Source: Microplitis mediator (taxonomy: Eukaryota; Arthropoda; Insecta; Hymenoptera; Braconidae). Taken from it: a stretch of DNA of 64,000 bases. The notes below the pieces were generated by a model that was not told the origin of the DNA, made no database searches, and saw only the letters and a list, made by a program, of their open reading frames with translations. Made by a program: the position numbers and the translations under genes. Where the stretch lies: contig NC_079978.1 in the NCBI RefSeq assembly GCF_029852145.1, forward strand, positions 19,821,774-19,885,773, read 5' to 3'. Below are positions 59,901 through 64,000 of the stretch, one piece after another (positions within the stretch are counted from its first letter, which is position 1; the number at the start of each line of letters is the position of its first letter).

Positions 59901-62900
59901 ATATTAAGAGCTCAAACTTTCACAGCATTTTTTTTTCGTCATCTCGAACAATAATTTCCGTATTTTTTTAGTCAATTTTCTTGACACAGTCTAATACATA
60001 AACTTATTAATCATAATATTTTTTCAGGGCTTAACCTGGCCAGCGATGTATGCGATCGTCGGGCATTGGATCCCGCCGGTAGAACGTTCGCGTTTTATGT
60101 CATCGTTCCAAGGTAAGAAAATAGATTTTTTACGACATGTAAAAAATCCGCATAAACTCCACTAAAAACATTTTTTGTGTTACAGTGAAACTTTAATAAC
60201 CTCGCCTAAGACTATGTAACATGTATCGTCATTATTTTTATATATTTGCTATAACGTTGAAAATTTTATTATTTATCTCATTATAGATTATATCTCATTT
60301 ACCATCGAATTTATCTCGTCTATAATATATGTATATTATACTCATAATTCTTTCAGTCGATCATAACGAAATTATTATCAACTGTTTATTCGTTACTACT
60401 AAATTATTAAAGTTCTTTCAGTTAATATATATCCCGCATGGATCAACGATTATTCAATAATATATACTGTGATTATTATCATAATATGACGAATTTTTTA
60501 AATTAAATCGAAACATGTGTACATAATCTCTTGCGAATATTTAAATTTTTGAAAATGTATTTTTTTATTGATTTAGTTCCAACGTAGCTGAATTCACCGG
60601 ACCGCGAGGTATACTCGATTGGCAACCGCTCAACAGCATGAGAACGGCATGAGTATACTTCCAGCCTGGTTGAATTAGTTGGGCTTGATACACGCACGTT
60701 GAACGGCATTGTAAACTGAAATCAACCAAATATTAATCTTCTTCATACTGTAAAAAAAAATAATCCAGAATCATATCTTACACTCAATTAACAATTAATC
60801 AGCATGAATTTTTTTTATTGTTATAACTAACATCAATTAGTATAGTGGAAGGAAGGGGGGGGGGGGTAGACGAGCCCTATAGGGTAAGCGGGTCTAACAT
60901 TATTGCACACCTCAAGCGCGACGCGGTGTGTGTGCCTTAGGATCGGCATTATTTTTTCGACTAATTCACTCACGTTAAAACATCTCTACACTTTCTTGAT
61001 TACAATAAAATGGGTTCAATTGTATACTAGTTCAAAGATAATTTATTAAGGAATAATTTCGACCCAACATTAAGTTGATTCACTATTACATTGATTTGAA
61101 ATTAATTATTTTAATCCAAGAAACCAGTGCTGTCAATAGGTCTGTTCATTTTCAGTGCGCATGTCTCAATATGCGCCATATTTTTCGGACTGTTTATACG
61201 TCTCTGAGCAGTGTATGTGTATGTGTGCTCAGCAATTTGTATGAAAAATGTCTGAAGCTTTTGAATTGCCGCGTTTAAAACATGGCGGATGCGCTTGCGC
61301 TGAACTGGCTGTGAAAAGGCCAATTGTTCTGTATGAATTTTAGGGATCACGATAACTTTCGAAAAATATATTAAATTGGTCTAATTTTTTTGTAGTAGCT
61401 TTGTATCTTTTGTCGTAAGAACCCTATGGAAAATTACTGTCTAAATCCTTTTTGTTTAATTGCAATTAATAAAAAACTTAAGACCGGTAATTCATGAAAA
61501 ATTTAGCTGCCATTTTTTATTTTTATTATTATTATTATTTTTTCTTTTTTTCCTCCACCAACTACTGGCAGCAGCACCAGTGTGACAGTAGGATTAAACA
61601 ATGAAAAGCGACACCTAAAAAAAAGGCGGGAAATTTAAAAAAATTTTAAATTATAAAAATTGAATTGAAAGAAAAAACTAAAAATTCATAAGTAAAAAGT
61701 TATAAAATGAAATGTTGATAATTATCAAGAGCGATTGAGGTGTGCACTTTTGGATTTTCCAAAATTTATATAAATTCAAATTACAATGGGCAAAATAGGC
61801 TCTCAGAAATTTAAAAAATACCGAATTGTATGCAGGAGAAAAATATTTTCGGACCAGGCATTTTTTTTTTGGAAAATGATCAAGAACTGATTTGTTGTAT
61901 TGACAATACGTCAGTGGAAAATACTTTTGAATGTTACATCGATAAAATTTATCTCTTCGTATCGGGGACTAAAGCAAAATAGAAATAGTGAAAAAATTCT
62001 TACTATTCAAATTTTAATTTCAGAAAGCCTGTTCTGCCCACCTCTTCCTTCCGCTGTATTAATAAATAACCATCACACAGCGGACAAAATTTCACTTCGA
62101 ATTCTTTTAAACAGACCATGTCTCACCTATCAACTTTCATAAAAATTTACTAAATGCAAAAGTTTCATTGTTCCACCTAATACGAATTTGTTTCTTCCTG
62201 TTGACTTTTTTTGTTTTCTTCTGTTCATTACTTTCATTCACTCATTCACTTCTTTTGTCGCTGGTCAGTACCGTCCTTCTTCACAGTAAAACTTCATTTG
62301 GATCGCATTACAGAGTGAACGTGCTGACATGGAATATTTTCGGTCATCCCGCGGCACGGGTTTTGCGGCTTCAATACATTTGCTCAACGTCATGTTTCAT
62401 CTTCTACTTGGTCGTGGGGTAAGCTACTCCTAACACAACTCCTATCTATATTCAGGGTTCAGTTTCGGCATCGGCTTGACGTACTTCCTGTGTGGGTTTC
62501 TCATCGCCCATTATGGCTGGAGAGTTGTCTTCTACACAACTGGCAGTATCGGAGTCTTCTGGTGCTTGCTGTGGTTTTTCTTCGCCTTCGACACACCAGC
62601 CTCTCATCCACGGATAACTCATCAGGAGCGTCAGTATATTCAAGGCAGCGTTAGCCATCAAGTTGGAAATACTGAGGTAATTTATACGATTATAAAATTT
62701 ACGAAAGTATACGATTCAGTTAGGCCTTACTCATATATTAGACGTTCAAAAAGTCTCATCAGAGAACTTAATTGAGCAGAAAAAATAGGTAGGGGTGGGG
62801 GGTGCCGAAGTCGCTTGAACTAACGGTTTATTTTATAAACATAAATATAATTTATACAACACATTTCATTAATAAATGCAATATTGTGTGCAGCAAGCGA

Positions 62901-63046
62901 TGCCAGTACCTTGGAAGTCTATTTTGACTTCTTGGCCAGCATGGGCTATTGCTATTACAACATTTGGAAGAATATGGGTGCATTATGTGTTCATTATTCC
63001 CGGCCCAATGTACATGAAAACTGTCTTAGGCTTCAGTATCCAAACT
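56928..63046 (+). CDS. SLC17-family transporter (sialin / inorganic phosphate cotransporter-like), 5' seven coding exons
   Basis: Major facilitator superfamily anion transporter, membrane protein of plasma membrane, lysosome or synaptic vesicle. Coding exons: 56928-56944, 57103-57161, 57281-57489, 58685-58921, 60028-60112, 62456-62676 and 62894-63046, all in consistent phase with GT/AG borders: 327 codons, still open. Starts MEDSQSRYENPSG. TM1 region VPARVVLYMLSFSGFLVSF followed by MRTDINIAIVEMV (the R-x-(D/N)-x-N-x-A motif). A luminal loop with N-glycosylation sites (NGT, NST). Then GEFDWSPKIQSAITGSFYW, GLTWPAMYAIVGHWIPP, ERSRF, YGWRVVFYTTGSIGVFW and VPWKSILTSWPAWAIAI, all hallmark SLC17 blocks. 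The start ATG is chosen because the short first exon joins in phase. Roughly 150 C-terminal residues lie beyond the window. Substrate (organic anions, phosphate, glutamate) cannot be told from this part. Introns hold fold-back elements. Confidence 0.93.
57538..58210. mobile_element. CCCATCCAAAAATTC palindrome split by an insertion
   Basis: Left piece 57538-57590 and right piece 58130-58210 together reproduce the 131-bp palindrome at 29181-29312. The 540 bp between them are a second element (57591-58129). Confidence 0.75.
57591..58129. mobile_element. Fold-back element built of ATGGTAACCAT words
   Basis: ACGGAGAGAAATTTATGGTA at the left and TACCATAAATTTCTCTCCG at the right. The interior is a run of TATGGTAATGG / CCATTACCATA words. 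Inserted in another element, with the empty site visible at about 29215-29275. Confidence 0.85.
59191..59692. mobile_element. ACACTGAAAA TIR element with tRNA-like core
   Basis: Left end ACACTGAAAAAAAAAATTTA, right end the inverse AAATTTTTTTTTAGTGT. The TIR continues as AACAAAAGTCAGGATTA / TAATCCTGACTTTTGTT. The core contains a tRNA-like sequence flanked by two copies of a 44-bp direct repeat starting TTCGGGCTATCTATATTTTT (about 59267 and 59486). Confidence 0.8.
59421..59493 (+). repeat. tRNA-like sequence inside a TIR element
   Basis: Good A box TAGCTCAATTGGTAGAGC, a plausible anticodon arm CTCGG...CCGA and a perfect T arm CTGGGTTCGATTCCCAG. The acceptor stem has several mismatches, so a working tRNA is doubtful. 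The best preserved tRNA-like body in the window. Confidence 0.5.
60113..62455. other. Intron of the SLC17-like gene
   Basis: 2.3-kb intron. Holds a G-run at 60853-60868, a piece near 60900-60945 with CACACCTCAAGCGCGA words, and 61620-61780, a fragment of the dispersed repeat containing GGCGGGAAATTT and GAGGTGTGCACTTTTGGATT. 62168-62422 stays open but does not join in frame. No extra exon is supported. Confidence 0.5.
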
Positions 63047-63128
63047 GTGAGTATAGTATATACTTGACTAATGTTACAGAGAAGCTATTTTATCATTTGA
63101 ATTTGTTTAATTCCATTAGTATCTGGTA

Positions 63129-64000
63129 TTAATTAGCAGATCTAATATTACGGTAGGTTTACCAAAACTTACGGATTTACCATGGAATTACGGAAGTGTT
63201 ACGGTAATGTACCGTAATGCTGCGGTAAACTTACAGTAACAGTACTATCATTATGCCGTAATTCTGCGGTAAATTTACCGTAAAAATCACCGTTCGCTGA
63301 CTTCAAATATTTCAAATAGAGGCTTTACAGCAACTCTACTGTAATTAACAGTAAAGATACTACTTCCCTAGCGGATCCGAATTACGGCAATTACCGTAAT
63401 TTGCCATAATTTACTGTATCCGGCAGCATTGCCGCAATTTACGGTAAATTACGGTAGAACGCAGTAAATTACTGTAAATTGCCGTATTTTCCGTAAATTA
63501 CGGAACTGTAATTATATCCCTAGCGGATCCGAATTACGGTAAATACAGTGATTTACCGTAATTTACGGCGCCTAGCAGAATTACCGTAAAATACGGTAAT
63601 TTACCGTAAATTATGGCAATCTACGGTAAATTACGGTAAATTACGGCAATTCTGCTGGGCGCCGTAAATTACGGTAAATCACTGTATTTACCGTAATTCG
63701 GATCCGCTAGGGTAATAGTTAAAATATTACTTCCCTAGCGGATCCGAATTGCGGTAATTACCGTAATTTGCCATAGTTTACTGTATCCGGCAGAATTGCC
63801 GTAATTTACGGTAAAAAATACGATAATTTACGGTAAAATACCGCAAATCGCGGTAAATTACGGTAGAACACCGTAAATTGCCGTATTTTTCCGTAAATTA
63901 CAGTACTGTAATTAACAGTTTAAACCGTAATTCGGATCCGCTAGGGTTTTTATCGAGAACCAAAACTTTGCTATTGATCGCCCAGTTAGTAACCGTATTC
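63129..64000. mobile_element. Cluster of ATTACGG fold-back elements in the last SLC17 intron
   Basis: 63135-63300 is a decayed member. One member starts at 63366 (CCCTAGCGGATCCGAATTAC) and has lost its right end where a second member is inserted (63518-63712, ends CCCTAGCGGATCCGAATTAC and GTAATTCGGATCCGCTAGGG). A third is 63733-63946 with the same ends. No exon is seen up to the window edge. Confidence 0.8.

Larger units (their letters stand above)
59035..59990. mobile_element. Repeat remnant interrupted by a tRNA-carrying element
   Basis: Flanks 59035-59190 and 59693-59990 share words with 45110-45600 and with the palindromes at 42491 and 44240 (AAATGATCTACAAAAAAGGTT, AGAGACCTTTTTTGTAGAGC). 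They are separated by the element 59191-59692. In the SLC17 intron before exon 60028. Confidence 0.6.

Noticed and set aside
62168..62422. Extra SLC17 exon before 62456
   Set aside because: The open frame does not connect in phase with the exons on either side, which join perfectly to each other without it.

Overview
The window reads as nuclear DNA of an insect, most likely a hymenopteran and possibly a parasitoid wasp. The base composition is AT-rich, genes are split by short and long introns with GT/AG borders, a tandem pair of insect-type gustatory receptors is present, and the intergenic DNA is packed with Tc1/mariner, TTAA-flanked and fold-back elements. The species cannot be named from the sequence alone. 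There is no rRNA, CRISPR array or bacterial-style operon.

Five host genes can be supported by splice sites, phase and family motifs. (1) Two tandem gustatory receptor genes lie on the minus strand: 1-3203 (cut by the left edge) and 4225-6490 (complete, four exons, 429 aa). They share exon boundaries and first-exon length. (2) The 3' part of a kainate-type ionotropic glutamate receptor lies on the plus strand: TM4 exon 8658-8758, tail exon 16135-16347 and a last exon at about 19940. Its introns hold a complete TTAA-flanked transposon with an intact transposase (12802-15601) and several nested elements. (3) A complete twelve-exon UBXN11 (socius)-like gene lies on the minus strand, 42416 down to 35052 (550 aa: coiled coil, SEP domain, UBX domain). 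It can be assembled exactly although no exon is longer than about 210 bases. (4) The first seven coding exons of an SLC17-family (sialin / inorganic phosphate cotransporter-like) transporter lie on the plus strand, 56928-63046, and run off the right edge.

Layout: 1-6550 gustatory receptors; 6550-8650 a deleted Tc1/mariner copy; 8658-20023 (possibly to 24552) glutamate receptor tail; 20250-34800 almost pure repeat DNA with a second deleted Tc1/mariner copy and a few coding-looking scraps; 35052-42416 UBXN11-like gene; 42490-56770 repeats and AT-rich DNA without a recognisable gene; 56928-64000 SLC17 transporter.

The most unusual part is the repeat content. At least a dozen families of fold-back elements have interiors made of short self-complementary words (GGTAGCTGCTACC, TTACGGTAA, ATGGTAACCAT and others). 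Many end in similar short motifs (ACACTGAAA, ACACGGAAA, CACAGAAAA, CACTGAGAGAAAA). Several carry tRNA-like bodies, and they are repeatedly nested in one another. No protein that would move them is visible here.
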